From an uncultured Lachnospiraceae bacterium (lineage in GTDB: Bacteria; Bacillota; Clostridia; Lachnospirales; Lachnospiraceae), in contig CANRIM010000017.1 in assembly GCA_947630695.1 (NCBI GenBank), positions 1-46,494 on the forward strand: 46,494 bases of DNA, given 5' to 3'. Below the pieces are notes generated by a model. It worked only from the letters and a program-made list of their open reading frames with translations, searched no databases and was not told the DNA's origin. Shown one piece after another: positions 25,396 to 34,125 of the stretch (positions are counted from its first letter, which is position 1; each line of letters begins with the position of its first letter). A program made the translations under genes and the position numbers.

Positions 25396-26166
25396 CTATT
25401 TTATTTCTTCCACCAGACAGGCATGTACCAGAAATCGATAGTGATCTCCCATCCTGTGACAGGTGGAAAGGGTCAGGATCCGGCTGTTTTCATCCACCGG
25501 CACATCCGCATCATAAATGGACTGCAGATCCCTGCGGGCCGCAGCATCGTCCAGAAACGCTCTCCGATCCTCCGGGGTCTGTCCCTGATTGTAATAATAC
25601 AGCAGATGGCGGTCGTCCTCAACATAAGCGGCAAAAACCCGATATTTACGAATCGCATCCGGCGTATAGATCGTCACATCCCGATGGGTTTCAAAAAAGC
25701 TGTTGTCCTCATAGTTTCTAAGCCCTGCGAACATCGCGCCGCTTTTCATATTATGCCCATACAATACCGTCAGGAAATCACTGAAATCTCTGCTGTTATA
25801 GTTTTCGGTAAAAATCGCGCCTGCGGAACTTTCCTCATAATCTACCGAATGATTCAGATAATACGCATTATCCGTACTGCTCTGCACCACCGGATAATCG
25901 ATTTCCGTGCCCGGAATCGTAATCCACGCATAAATATCGGGATTATCCTCTTTTAAAGATTTAAAATCCACCGGTATTTCCAGCGGCACATCGGAACTTT
26001 CCGGCGCAGCGGTCTGATGGATATTTTCCTGCCGTTTCTGCGCATATTCCTCATACAGCTTCTGCGCCTGCAGATTTCTGTAATGACGGATGCCCAGCAT
26101 CACAAAAATCACCATGGCGCAGGAAAAAGCAATGATCGATATCACCAGCCATATTTTCTTTTTCAT
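25396..26166 (-). CDS. srtB: Class B sortase
   Basis: 256 residues. One N-terminal membrane anchor (5-25) is followed by the sortase barrel. Catalytic residues are H138 (VLYGHNM), C236 (LTLSTC) and R244 (DHYRF), all in the class B arrangement. It overlaps the LCP gene by 4 nt (ATGA), which implies coupled translation. The SPKTG-tailed protein encoded 143 nt downstream is the obvious candidate substrate (inference). No pilin or iron-uptake genes, the common SrtB partners, are nearby. Confidence 0.93.
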   Translation of the reverse strand: MKKKIWLVISIIAFSCAMVIFVMLGIRHYRNLQAQKLYEEYAQKRQENIHQTAAPESSDVPLEIPVDFKSLKEDNPDIYAWITIPGTEIDYPVVQSSTDNAYYLNHSVDYEESSAGAIFTENYNSRDFSDFLTVLYGHNMKSGAMFAGLRNYEDNSFFETHRDVTIYTPDAIRKYRVFAAYVEDDRHLLYYYNQGQTPEDRRAFLDDAAARRDLQSIYDADVPVDENSRILTLSTCHRMGDHYRFLVHACLVEEIK

Positions 26167-27740
26167 TCCTGAGCTCCTCCTGACGTCTTTTCTATATAAA
26201 ATACATCCAGAATCAGATCGTACAGCGCATCCTCATTGACGTAAAATTCATCGTACTTCTCTCCTCTGACCGATTCACCTTCCACCTGCCGGATGCTGTC
26301 GTCGGAAAAATTCATTGACAGCATTTTGGAAGACAGGTAAACCGCATCATCCAGACTGATATTGGTCACCATCTCGCCTGTCAGATGCTGATACAGTCTG
26401 GAAGGCAGCGAAAGATCCGTACTTACGACAGAGACCGCTTTTCTCATAAAATTCATCAGATACTGTTTCTGCCGTTCCATACGTTTGTTATTGCTGAAAT
26501 CTTCGCGACTGTCTCTCCACTGCACATACTCCAGCGCGGTATTGCCCTTCAGCAATACCTGATTTCCGACCCAGAGTCTGGAATCCACCGAAGTCATATC
26601 CTCCAGCACGTTCACTTCCACGCCGCCCACGGTATCATTGATATCCTTGATTGCTGCCATATTCAAAGCCACATAGGAATGTATCGGCATGCCGTGAAAC
26701 AGTCTGGAAACCGCATCTACCATATTCAGACAGCTCTTTTCCTTTCCGTCGCCGAAGGTATAGGCCAGGGTCAGATGATTGACGGCGTCGCCTACGTATT
26801 CCCCGTTGTAATCATAGGTTTTGATTTCCGTCATGGTATCTCTGGAAATCCCGATCAGCTTACAGCTTTGATCGAGATCGTTCATGACAAACAGGAAAAT
26901 ACTGTCCGCCTGGGTGCTCTCATTGGAAACATGCTCTACCGCCTGGATCTCATCGCTGTGCTGATCCACGCCCATAAACAAAATCGTCGTCAGCGCATCA
27001 TTGTACTGATACAGCTTTCCGTTGCGCCGGATATAGTTGCCTTCCTCTTCCTCCGCTTTGGGAAGATCCGGTTCCGCGGAACTGATATTTTTCTGCATGG
27101 AAGCCTCACCATTGGTTCTCAGTACATGATAGGCGCCAAACACGCCCACCACGCAGATCAGCAGTACATAGGCAATGGAAAGAAATATCCGGACTGCGAT
27201 CCGATTGGCCCGTTTTCTTCTTTTTTTGCCGCCGTATCTCCATGCTTTGGTAAACAGGCAGCCCAGCAGCAGGCCCAGCAGTGCGAATCCCACAAAGGAA
27301 AGCTGAAACGCGGATTTGCGGATCAGTACCTTCACGGCTTCTGTCACCGTCACAAAAAGCAGGGTAATAATCAGCGGCTGCAGCACTTCTGCTTTCTTCT
27401 GTTTCTTTTCATACCATGCAAACAGTCTGCCGAGGAAAAAATACAAAATGAATGCCGCCACGCCGAAGACCAGCATTGCCTCTGTACTTGCCGCATCCGG
27501 AAATACGAAGAGTTTCAGCATCAGTAAAAACAGCATATAAACGGCAATCAGCAGTATCGCGGCCATCCGGCGGATACGGATTTTCGTTTCATATCCCATT
27601 TTCAGACGGGGCGTCAGCCGGTACATGATAAAGGCAAGCACCGCCAGCACCAGCAGCATCACATACATCAGCCCCGGCATTTTCAGCAAACCTTCGGACA
27701 GTTCATTCAGCGATGTCAGTATATGCGTTACTCTGCTCAT
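26163..27740 (-). CDS. LytR-CpsA-Psr (LCP) family protein with six predicted N-terminal membrane segments
   Basis: 525 residues. Hydrophobic segments lie near 24-43, 56-78, 88-109, 120-140, 148-166 and 190-210. The LCP domain starts about residue 255 (LTTILFMGVDQ), with SRDTM, NHLTLAYTFGDG and DTVGGVEVNV, the usual LCP landmarks with conserved Arg and Asp. LCP enzymes transfer lipid-linked glycopolymers to peptidoglycan or, in some species, to proteins. Most have one to three membrane segments, so six is unusual. GAGGTGAACG precedes the ATG, and the 4-nt overlap with the sortase gene points to a joint role. Confidence 0.9.
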   Translation of the reverse strand: MSRVTHILTSLNELSEGLLKMPGLMYVMLLVLAVLAFIMYRLTPRLKMGYETKIRIRRMAAILLIAVYMLFLLMLKLFVFPDAASTEAMLVFGVAAFILYFFLGRLFAWYEKKQKKAEVLQPLIITLLFVTVTEAVKVLIRKSAFQLSFVGFALLGLLLGCLFTKAWRYGGKKRRKRANRIAVRIFLSIAYVLLICVVGVFGAYHVLRTNGEASMQKNISSAEPDLPKAEEEEGNYIRRNGKLYQYNDALTTILFMGVDQHSDEIQAVEHVSNESTQADSIFLFVMNDLDQSCKLIGISRDTMTEIKTYDYNGEYVGDAVNHLTLAYTFGDGKEKSCLNMVDAVSRLFHGMPIHSYVALNMAAIKDINDTVGGVEVNVLEDMTSVDSRLWVGNQVLLKGNTALEYVQWRDSREDFSNNKRMERQKQYLMNFMRKAVSVVSTDLSLPSRLYQHLTGEMVTNISLDDAVYLSSKMLSMNFSDDSIRQVEGESVRGEKYDEFYVNEDALYDLILDVFYIEKTSGGAQE

Positions 27741-27754
27741 CGTTCACCTCATAA

Positions 27755-27784
27755 TTTATCCAAAACGCAGATAAGCTGCGTCAA
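27755..27784 (-). promoter_or_regulatory. Possible LCP-srtB promoter with internal palindrome
   Basis: On the minus strand, TTGACG (27779-27784), an 18-nt spacer and GATAAA (27755-27760). The spacer holds the palindrome ACGCAG-N5-CTGCGT (27765-27781), a possible operator. Confidence 0.4.
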
Positions 27785-27794
27785 AATTGTTCCA

Positions 27795-27840
27795 AACAAA
27801 ATGAAACGGTGTAACCTCTCTTACAAGAGGCTGCACCTTT
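27795..27840 (-). terminator. Probable terminator of the ferredoxin gene
   Basis: The inverted repeat at 27808-27819 / 27826-27837 pairs 11 of 12 positions, with a 6-nt loop. The minus strand then reads GTTTCATTTTG, a modest T-rich tail. Confidence 0.6.
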
Positions 27841-27904
27841 CATCAAAGTCCTTTTTATGCGGCAAAACCACATGTTTTGTCAGTCGTATGTATCGTTTCG
27901 CGAT

Positions 27905-28075
27905 TTATGCTTCCGAAATCGCAGATACCGGGCATCCTTCTGCACAGGAACCACAGTCGATGCAGACGTCCGGGTTGATTTCAAACTTGCCGTCGCCTTC
28001 TGCAATTGCCTCTACAGGACAGCCTGCCGCACAGGCGCCGCAGCTGATACATTCATCACTGATTTTGTATGCCAT
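27905..28075 (-). CDS. Small 2[4Fe-4S] ferredoxin
   Basis: 56 residues from the ATG at 28073-28075. It carries two clostridial cluster motifs, CISCGACAAGCP and CIDCGSCAEGCP, with the pseudo-twofold repeat typical of Clostridium ferredoxin. It is a low-potential electron carrier for anaerobic metabolism. AAGGAGG precedes the start by 8 nt. The gene stands alone between its own promoter and terminator. Confidence 0.95.
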   Translation of the reverse strand: MAYKISDECISCGACAAGCPVEAIAEGDGKFEINPDVCIDCGSCAEGCPVSAISEA

Positions 28076-28122
28076 AATAAAATCCTCCTTGTGTTATTCG
28101 TATATCAAATAAACTTTTTACC

Positions 28123-28151
28123 ATCATAATGCAAACACCATGGAAATGCAA
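28123..28151 (-). promoter_or_regulatory. Promoter of the ferredoxin gene
   Basis: On the minus strand, TTGCAT (28146-28151), a 17-nt spacer and TATGAT (28123-28128), just after the dnaB stop. Confidence 0.75.
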
Positions 28152-28168
28152 GCTTTTTCTTGGAATCT

Positions 28169-29527
28169 TTACAGGGTACCGGCACCTGCTGCCGGATTCC
28201 GTGCAAGATCCACAAATTTTGTATACTGGGGCAGCCATACCAGTTCCACTGTCCCGGTAGGCCCGCTTCGCTGCTTTGCGATAATCACTTCCGCAATGTT
28301 TTTCTTATCGGTATCCTTCACGTAATAATCTTCTCTGTACAGGAACATCACCACATCCGCATCCTGCTCAATGGCGCCCGATTCCCGCAGATCGGAAAGC
28401 ATCGGCCGCTTATCGTCCCGCTTTTCCACCGCACGGGACAGCTGGGACAGCGCAATCACGGGAATGTCCAGCTCCCGGGCAATTTCCTTCAGGTCTCTGG
28501 AAATTTCGGAGATTTCCTGCTGTCTGGAATCCGACCGCCTGCTGGAAGCCATCAGCTGCAGGTAATCAATGATAATCAGTCCCAGATCCGGATTTTCCAG
28601 TTTATATTTTCTGCATCTGGAACGCAGCTGCGTCGGGTTGATTCCGGGGGTATCGTCCAGAATGATCCGGGATTCCGAAATATTTTTCGCGCTCTCCAGA
28701 AAGCTTTTCCACTCTGACGAATCCAGCCGGCCCACCCGGATTTTCTGGCTGTCCACTCTGGATTCCATCGAAACCAGCCGGCTGCCCAACTGTACGCTGG
28801 ACATTTCCAGTGAAAAAATGGCCACCGGTATTTTTTTCTTCATCGCCACATACTGGGCAATATTCAGCGCCAGAGCGGTCTTGCCCATAGAAGGTCTTGC
28901 CGCAATCAAAATCAGATCCGACTTCTGAAATCCTGCGGTTTTATAATCCAGATCACTGAACCCGCTGGGCACGCCTGTTACCGAACCCTGGGCCTGGGCC
29001 GCACTGTTGGTCCGGTGCAGCACTTCCATCATGATCTGCCGGATGTCCTGGTGTTCTTTCAGGGAGCCGGTCTGGGCCAGCTGAAAGATTTTCTTTTCCG
29101 CTTCTTCCATCAGGCCGCTCGTTTCCTCCCTGTCGGAATAGCACCGGGCGGAAATGTCCTCTGTGATCTTCAGCAGACTGCGCAGAATCGATTTGTCTTT
29201 GACGATTTCCGCATAATAGGAAATGTTGGCGCTGGTGGGTACCGATCCTACCAGATCCGCAATATATTCCATATTGCCAAGTTCCGGCGGAACGTCCTTT
29301 TTCCGCAGTTCACTCTGCAGGATGACCGGGTCCACCGCCTTTCCGGCGCTGTATAACTCCACCATAGTTTCAAACAGCACCCCATAGGAACGGTTGTAAA
29401 AATCCTCTGCCTGCAGGGTATCCATCGCAGCCAGAATCGCATCGGGATTGAGCATCATGGAGCCGATCACAGACTGTTCCGCCTCTCTGTCGTGCGGAAT
29501 CACTTTTCTGATATCTGTTGTGTCCAT
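28169..29527 (-). CDS. dnaB: Replicative DNA helicase DnaB
   Basis: 452 residues. The N-terminal domain begins PHDREAEQSVIGSMMLNPDA. The RecA-like domain has Walker A ARPSMGKTA near 205-213, SLEMSS, the Walker B IIIDYLQLM and SQLSRAVEKR. It is the hexameric 5'-3' helicase of the replisome (DnaC in Bacillus naming). It follows rplI by 13 nt, the common gdpP-rplI-dnaB order of Bacillota. Confidence 0.97.
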   Translation of the reverse strand: MDTTDIRKVIPHDREAEQSVIGSMMLNPDAILAAMDTLQAEDFYNRSYGVLFETMVELYSAGKAVDPVILQSELRKKDVPPELGNMEYIADLVGSVPTSANISYYAEIVKDKSILRSLLKITEDISARCYSDREETSGLMEEAEKKIFQLAQTGSLKEHQDIRQIMMEVLHRTNSAAQAQGSVTGVPSGFSDLDYKTAGFQKSDLILIAARPSMGKTALALNIAQYVAMKKKIPVAIFSLEMSSVQLGSRLVSMESRVDSQKIRVGRLDSSEWKSFLESAKNISESRIILDDTPGINPTQLRSRCRKYKLENPDLGLIIIDYLQLMASSRRSDSRQQEISEISRDLKEIARELDIPVIALSQLSRAVEKRDDKRPMLSDLRESGAIEQDADVVMFLYREDYYVKDTDKKNIAEVIIAKQRSGPTGTVELVWLPQYTKFVDLARNPAAGAGTL

Positions 29528-29540
29528 ATTTCCTCCGGAT

Positions 29541-29987
29541 TTACTCTGCTCTCAGTTTGATTTTGAACACGGCGCTGACTTTCGGGTGAATTTTCACCCT
29601 GCATTCGTATTCGCCGGTGCTTTTCATATTTTCCGCCAGCTGCAGTTTCTTTTTGTCAATTTCCATGCTGTATTTCTTTTTCACCGCTTCCGCCACTTCT
29701 TTGGCGGAAATGGAGCCGAACAGCTTGCCGTTTTCCCCGACCTTCACCGGAATCGAAAGCTGCATCGCTTCAATTTTTTCTTTCATCTGCAGCGCTTCCG
29801 CATACCTTTCCTCTTCCAGCCGCTGTTCTTCCGCCTGTCTTTTTTCCATCGCCTTTATGTTGCCCGGCGTTGCCTCTACTCCCAGTTTTTTGGGCAGAAT
29901 ATAATTTCTGGCGTAGCCGTCGTTGACATTGACGATCGTATCTCTCTTTCCAAGTGTCTTGATGTCTTCCATTAAAATGATTTTCAC
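29541..29987 (-). CDS. rplI: Ribosomal protein bL9
   Basis: 148 residues. The start is a GTG (29985-29987) overlapping the gdpP TGA stop; the sequence from there (MKIILMEDIKTLGKRD) matches the L9 N-terminus, whereas a later ATG would cut it. The long connecting helix (KRQAEEQRLEEERYAEALQMKEKI) and the C-terminal domain are complete. Confidence 0.96.
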   Translation of the reverse strand: MKIILMEDIKTLGKRDTIVNVNDGYARNYILPKKLGVEATPGNIKAMEKRQAEEQRLEEERYAEALQMKEKIEAMQLSIPVKVGENGKLFGSISAKEVAEAVKKKYSMEIDKKKLQLAENMKSTGEYECRVKIHPKVSAVFKIKLRAE

Positions 29988-32002
29988 TGCTCTTTCCTCT
30001 CTTTCATCAACTGGTCCACTGCTTCCTCAATCATCGTCTTTGCCTCTGCTATCGTGCAGTTTTTAAGCTGTGCGCCGGCTGTGGTGCTGTGTCCGCCGCC
30101 GCCGAGGCGTTCCATAATGATCTGCACATTGATATCCTCCGAACGGGCGCTGACATAAATCTGTCCTTTAAACGGCGTCAGGACAAACGAAGCCTTGATT
30201 CCGATGATATTCAGCAGTTCGTCCGCCGCCTGCGCCCCTACAATGGTGGGGCTTTCCAGTTCTTCATTTTCACATACGCCGATGGCAAACTGCTCCTGAT
30301 ATACTTCCGTATGCAGCACGATTTCCGCCTTGGATTTATATGTTTTCATATCTTCTCTGAGCATCTGCCGCACCCGGGTCACATCCGCGCCGTTTCTGCG
30401 CAGATAGGCCGCGGCTTCAAAGGTCCGCACCCCGGTTTTGCTCATAAAATTGTGGGTATCGATGACAATACCCGCATAAAGGCAGTCGGCATCTGCCCTC
30501 TGAATACGGATATTTTCGTCGAAATACGGCAGCATTTCCGTAATCATCTCACACACCGAAGACGCATAGGGCTCGATATATGCCAGAATCGAATTCCGGA
30601 TCCTGTCTGCCCCCAGCCTGTGATGATCAAAGACCACCACGTTTCTGGCCTGTTCCAGCAGCTGCGGGCACTCACAAAGAGAACTCTTGTTGGTATCCAC
30701 CACAACCACCAGGCTTTCCGGCGTGATTTCCTCCTGGGCTGCAGCGCCGGTCAGGAAAATTTCTTTTTCATTCTGATATAAATCCAGAAACGGCTTCATT
30801 CCGGACGGGACGCTGTCGATCACCACATTGGCCTTTTTGCCGAACACCGTATCGATGGCACGGTACAATCCGATGGCCGCGCCGAAAGCATCCACATCGA
30901 TCATGGAATGTCCCATGATAAAAATATGTTCGGAATTCTGCACCAGTTCCCGGAAAGCCTGGGCCTTGACTCTGGCCTTCACCCGGGTATTGCGGTTCAT
31001 CTGGGAAGTGGCGCCGCCGTAATAAGCCTGCTCCGTGGGCGACTTGATGACGGCCTGATCACCGCCTCTGCCCAGGGCGATCTCAATGGCTGCCCTTGCC
31101 AGATTCATGGTTTCCGCATAGCTTCCGGCGTCAATGCCGAATCCCATGCTGATGGTCACCGAAATGTCGTCCCCGATATTCACCGTTTTGATTTCCGAAA
31201 GCAGGGTAAAGCGTTCCTCCTGCAGATGCTTGAAATTCTTGGCCTTCAGGATAATCATGAATTTATCCTTATCCATTTTCCGGACAATGCCGTCTTCCGC
31301 GTTGAAATATTTTTTGATCTTCCGTTCCAGCAGCGCGGACAACAGGGATGTTTTTACATCTTCCATGGTGCTTAGCGTCTCGTCATAATTGTCCAGATAG
31401 ATCAGGCCGAAGACCATTTTCTGATCTTCTACTTCCGTTTTGTAGCGGAAAAATTCCGTCTTGTCATAAAATACCAGGCTGATCAGTCCGCCGTCAATGG
31501 ACGCTTCCTCCGCCGGCGCTTCAAATCCCAGCCGCTCCATCTGCACAGAATAAATCTTATCCTCTGCCTGCACCGTCACTTCGGCTTTATCCTGCAGCTG
31601 TTCGATCAGCGTTTCGTCAAATTCCGGAATGAGGGATGAAATCGTCCCGTGAAAATTGCTTTCCTGATGAAACTCTGCTTTTGCGTCGTCATTCATCCAG
31701 AACACACTGCCCTCCTCATCCAGCAGGATATAGGGCAGGGCCAGTTCCTGGATCAGCCGCTTCTGCACCTGTCCGTACTGTGTCGCCATGTCCAGGATTT
31801 CATCAATAAATGCTTCCTTACGTCTGAGGCAGTTGAAAATAATGGCCAGCAGGTACAGCAGGATCACGCCGGTAATCGCCATGGCCACATGCATGTTGTG
31901 CAGCATAAAATAGGCATCCACCAGAATCATCAGCAGCGCCGCCAGAATCGGCCATAAAAAATTTCTGTTGAATTGATCGTCCAGTCCGTATTTTTTATTC
32001 AC
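29984..32002 (-). CDS. gdpP: c-di-AMP phosphodiesterase GdpP (DHH family)
   Basis: 672 residues from a GTG at 32000-32002 with AAAGGAAG upstream; an earlier ATG at 32071 lies on the -10 box of the promoter and is rejected. Two N-terminal membrane segments (about 15-60) are followed by a PAS-like region, a degenerate GGDEF domain (SMGFGIDAGS, GGDQAV) and DHH/DHHA1 domains (GHSMIDVDAFGAA, VVDTNKSS, VFDHHRLGAD, GGGGHSTTAGAQ). It lowers c-di-AMP, which controls osmotic balance and cell-wall stress in Bacillota. It overlaps rplI by 4 nt (GTGA). Confidence 0.95.
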   Translation of the reverse strand: MNKKYGLDDQFNRNFLWPILAALLMILVDAYFMLHNMHVAMAITGVILLYLLAIIFNCLRRKEAFIDEILDMATQYGQVQKRLIQELALPYILLDEEGSVFWMNDDAKAEFHQESNFHGTISSLIPEFDETLIEQLQDKAEVTVQAEDKIYSVQMERLGFEAPAEEASIDGGLISLVFYDKTEFFRYKTEVEDQKMVFGLIYLDNYDETLSTMEDVKTSLLSALLERKIKKYFNAEDGIVRKMDKDKFMIILKAKNFKHLQEERFTLLSEIKTVNIGDDISVTISMGFGIDAGSYAETMNLARAAIEIALGRGGDQAVIKSPTEQAYYGGATSQMNRNTRVKARVKAQAFRELVQNSEHIFIMGHSMIDVDAFGAAIGLYRAIDTVFGKKANVVIDSVPSGMKPFLDLYQNEKEIFLTGAAAQEEITPESLVVVVDTNKSSLCECPQLLEQARNVVVFDHHRLGADRIRNSILAYIEPYASSVCEMITEMLPYFDENIRIQRADADCLYAGIVIDTHNFMSKTGVRTFEAAAYLRRNGADVTRVRQMLREDMKTYKSKAEIVLHTEVYQEQFAIGVCENEELESPTIVGAQAADELLNIIGIKASFVLTPFKGQIYVSARSEDINVQIIMERLGGGGHSTTAGAQLKNCTIAEAKTMIEEAVDQLMKERKEQ

Positions 32003-32066
32003 GAAATTTTCTTCCTTTATCCTGAAAAATCGCCGCCGGGACTGCCGTCTCCGACAACTTTTTTCT

Positions 32067-32095
32067 ATCATACCATATTTTTTCCGGTTCGTAAA
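32067..32095 (-). promoter_or_regulatory. Promoter of gdpP-rplI-dnaB
   Basis: On the minus strand, TTTACG (32090-32095), a 17-nt spacer and TATGAT (32067-32072), directly after the rpsR terminator. Confidence 0.7.
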
Positions 32096-32130
32096 TGAAA
32101 AAAGGCTTCGCGGACGCCCGCAAAGCCTTT
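32096..32130 (-). terminator. Terminator of the rpsF-ssb-rpsR operon
   Basis: A 13-bp stem with one mismatch (32101-32113 and 32118-32130) and a 4-nt loop is followed on the minus strand by a T run (32098-32103), 26 nt after the rpsR stop. Confidence 0.9.
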
Positions 32131-32156
32131 CTCTGTTTTGTTTTTGTCAATGCGCC

Positions 32157-32417
32157 TTATTCGGCTACATACGGCATAATTGCCACGTGACGCGCACGCT
32201 TGATGGCGATGGTCAGCGCTCTCTGATGCTTTGCGCAGTTGCCTGTAATTCTTCTCGGAAGGATCTTGCCTCTTTCCGAAACAAATTTTTTCAGCTTGTT
32301 CACGTCTTTATAATCGATTACATTGTCTTTGCCGCAGAAAATGCATACTTTTCTCTTTCTGCGGACTACCTTTCTTCTCACGGGAGCTTCAGGCTTTTCA
32401 TTTTTTTCTGCTGCCAT
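32157..32417 (-). CDS. rpsR: Ribosomal protein bS18
   Basis: 86 residues. An N-terminal extension rich in Lys, Arg and Glu leads to the S18 core ([22 protein letters not shown]). Cysteines CIFC and NCAKH suggest the zinc-binding form. It pairs with S6 in the small subunit. It is the last gene of the rpsF-ssb-rpsR operon. A 6-bp hairpin (32442-32456) lies between it and ssb. Confidence 0.96.
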   Translation of the reverse strand: MAAEKNEKPEAPVRRKVVRRKRKVCIFCGKDNVIDYKDVNKLKKFVSERGKILPRRITGNCAKHQRALTIAIKRARHVAIMPYVAE

Positions 32418-32471
32418 AAGGGCTACCTCCTAAATAAATGTGACGGAACATCCGTCCTCAGATTTCTTTGA

Positions 32472-32921
32472 TTAATTAAACGGCAGTTCTTCATCGATAC
32501 CGTCCGGAATATTCATGAATCCGCTGTCAGCCTCCGGTGCAGCCGCCGTAAAGGAACCAGACGCATACTCTGTCCGGCCGCCTTTGCTGCTGTCCGCGTT
32601 TTTGCTCTCGGCAAATTCCTGATCTTCTACAATTACATCCGTGGTATAAACCTTCTGTCCGTCTCTGTTGGTATAGCTTCCGGTCTGGATCCTGCCGGTC
32701 ACGAGCATCTTCATGCCCTGATGCAGATACTTTTCCGCGAACTCCGCACTTCTGCCGAAAGCGACACAGGATATAAAATCCGCTGTCTGTGTATCGGAAT
32801 CTCTTTTAAACCGCCGGTCTACCGCCAGCGTATATCTGGCCACCGCCGTTGCGTTTTCTCCCTGACTGTAACGGATATCCGGATCCCTGGTCAGTCTTCC
32901 CATTAACATTACCTTGTTCAT
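32472..32921 (-). CDS. ssb: Single-stranded DNA-binding protein
   Basis: 149 residues. The OB fold begins MNKVMLMGRLTRDPDIRYSQ, with FISCVAFGRSAEFAEKYL and GRIQTGSYTNRDGQKVYTT. A flexible linker ends in the acidic tip DEELPF (plus N), which recruits repair and replication proteins. It lies between the S6 and S18 genes as in most Bacillota. Confidence 0.97.
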   Translation of the reverse strand: MNKVMLMGRLTRDPDIRYSQGENATAVARYTLAVDRRFKRDSDTQTADFISCVAFGRSAEFAEKYLHQGMKMLVTGRIQTGSYTNRDGQKVYTTDVIVEDQEFAESKNADSSKGGRTEYASGSFTAAAPEADSGFMNIPDGIDEELPFN

Positions 32922-32939
32922 ATGACACCTCTCCTGTTT

Positions 32940-33227
32940 TTATGCTTCTTTTTTCACACACAGGTATCGAATCACATGATCCATAATGGACATCACTTTT
33001 TCAAGCTCGTTCGGACATGTTGTGTCAGACTCAAAAGAAACGAAGTAATAGAACGCTTCCTGCATCTTCTGGATTTCATAGGCAAGGCGTTTCTTGCCCC
33101 ATTCCTCGACGCCGGTAACGGTTCCGCCAAAACGCTCGATATAGCCTTTTACCTTTTCGATCGTCGCGGCTCTTACCTCATCTTCCACCTTTGAACTGAT
33201 CACAACAGCTAATTCGTATTGATTCAT
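32940..33227 (-). CDS. rpsF: Ribosomal protein bS6
   Basis: 95 residues. It begins MNQYELAVVISSKVEDEVR and contains WGKKRLAYEIQKMQEAFYYF, the central S6 signature. It is the first gene of the operon, with GGAGG upstream and a leader of about 65 nt. Confidence 0.96.
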   Translation of the reverse strand: MNQYELAVVISSKVEDEVRAATIEKVKGYIERFGGTVTGVEEWGKKRLAYEIQKMQEAFYYFVSFESDTTCPNELEKVMSIMDHVIRYLCVKKEA

Positions 33228-33298
33228 GCTGTTTGTTCCTCCTTTTGGACTTCCGGCCCTTCATCTGTGTGAAGAGCAAGGATTTTTACTTACAGCTT
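33228..33298 (-). promoter_or_regulatory. rpsF 5' leader, possible S6:S18-binding element
   Basis: The leader can form short hairpins: CTTCA/TGAAG (33259-33274) and GGGC-CGGAA-GTCC (33248-33260), the latter with a CCG. S6:S18 leaders in Bacteria carry a CCG-containing structure. The match here is by eye and weak. Confidence 0.3.
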
Positions 33299-33301
33299 GC
33301 T

Positions 33302-33330
33302 ATTATAAAATAAATTGAAACAGATTGCAA
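33302..33330 (-). promoter_or_regulatory. Promoter of rpsF-ssb-rpsR
   Basis: On the minus strand, TTGCAA (33325-33330), a 17-nt spacer and TATAAT (33302-33307). It begins right after the stop of the preceding gene. Confidence 0.85.
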
Positions 33331-33333
33331 GAA

Positions 33334-34125
33334 TTATTTATTCCGGCCGAATACCTCGATCTGGGTCAGAGCCGGAAAAGGCGATTCGCTTTCTCCTTTG
33401 ATCAGCTGATCCATGCAAAGCCAGGAAAATGTTTTGTGCTGCATATCGATCACATGGGGCCGCTGGGACTTTTCCAGTGTAACCTGCATACTGCTTCCGT
33501 CGGAAAAACGCAGCCGCAGCTGCTTCCACCAGTTGTCATGGGGAAAATCGGCTCTTGTGTGCAGCACGATTTTGTCTGCCGCAATCTCCCTGCCGAATTC
33601 CAGCTTCAGGCAGGCGTCGTCCTGCATATTGATGCCCCAGGATTCGAAGGGCCATCTGCCGTGGGCCCGGTTTGCGGTCACATTATCAATGGTATTGCGG
33701 GCAAAGAACACCGACTCGCCTCTGGTTTCACAGTTGGCCGACGCATGGGGATAGCACTGGGCATCTCCCCGCTGATCCAGCGGATTCAACGCCAGATTGC
33801 GGTAGCTGTTCCATTCTTCCTCCGGCACGGTTCTGGCGGCAAGATAATGCCGGTTTCCGCTGAAGGTTTTGGGCGAATAGGCCCGTTTGGCCGCATCAAA
33901 GAGCACCGGAAATTCCAGACGGCTGCCCTGCATCAGCACCATGGCCATGCCCAGCGCGTCGTCTGCCTGCAGCTTCAGCGGCAGCCCCGGTTCGGAGGCC
34001 TCAAACACGATCCGGTCGCCGGGGGCGTATTCCGCGCCGTAGGTCAGATCGGTATAGTCCGCATCCGTCCGTTCTTTTAAAACTTCTCCCGCCCCATTCA
34101 GGATTTTGATTGTCAGCACCGCCAT
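33334..34125 (-). CDS. Companion protein of KduI, possible galactose-binding-like C-terminal domain
   Basis: 263 residues, no signal peptide. The N-terminal half (TIKILNGAGEVL, then GDRIVFEASEPGLPL) looks like a beta-rich domain. The C-terminal half, with WPFESWGINMQDDACLKLEF, IVLHTRADFPHDNWW and ending LTQIEVFGRN, has the pattern of F5/8-type carbohydrate-binding folds. The ATG shares one base with the kduI stop (TAATG), so translation is coupled. I do not recognise a named function. A role in pectin-derived sugar use is inferred only from kduI. Confidence 0.75.
   Translation of the reverse strand: MAVLTIKILNGAGEVLKERTDADYTDLTYGAEYAPGDRIVFEASEPGLPLKLQADDALGMAMVLMQGSRLEFPVLFDAAKRAYSPKTFSGNRHYLAARTVPEEEWNSYRNLALNPLDQRGDAQCYPHASANCETRGESVFFARNTIDNVTANRAHGRWPFESWGINMQDDACLKLEFGREIAADKIVLHTRADFPHDNWWKQLRLRFSDGSSMQVTLEKSQRPHVIDMQHKTFSWLCMDQLIKGESESPFPALTQIEVFGRNK

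Noticed and set aside
26385-27527. 380-codon open frame on the plus strand
   Set aside because: Shadow of the LCP gene, with a composition typical of antisense frames.
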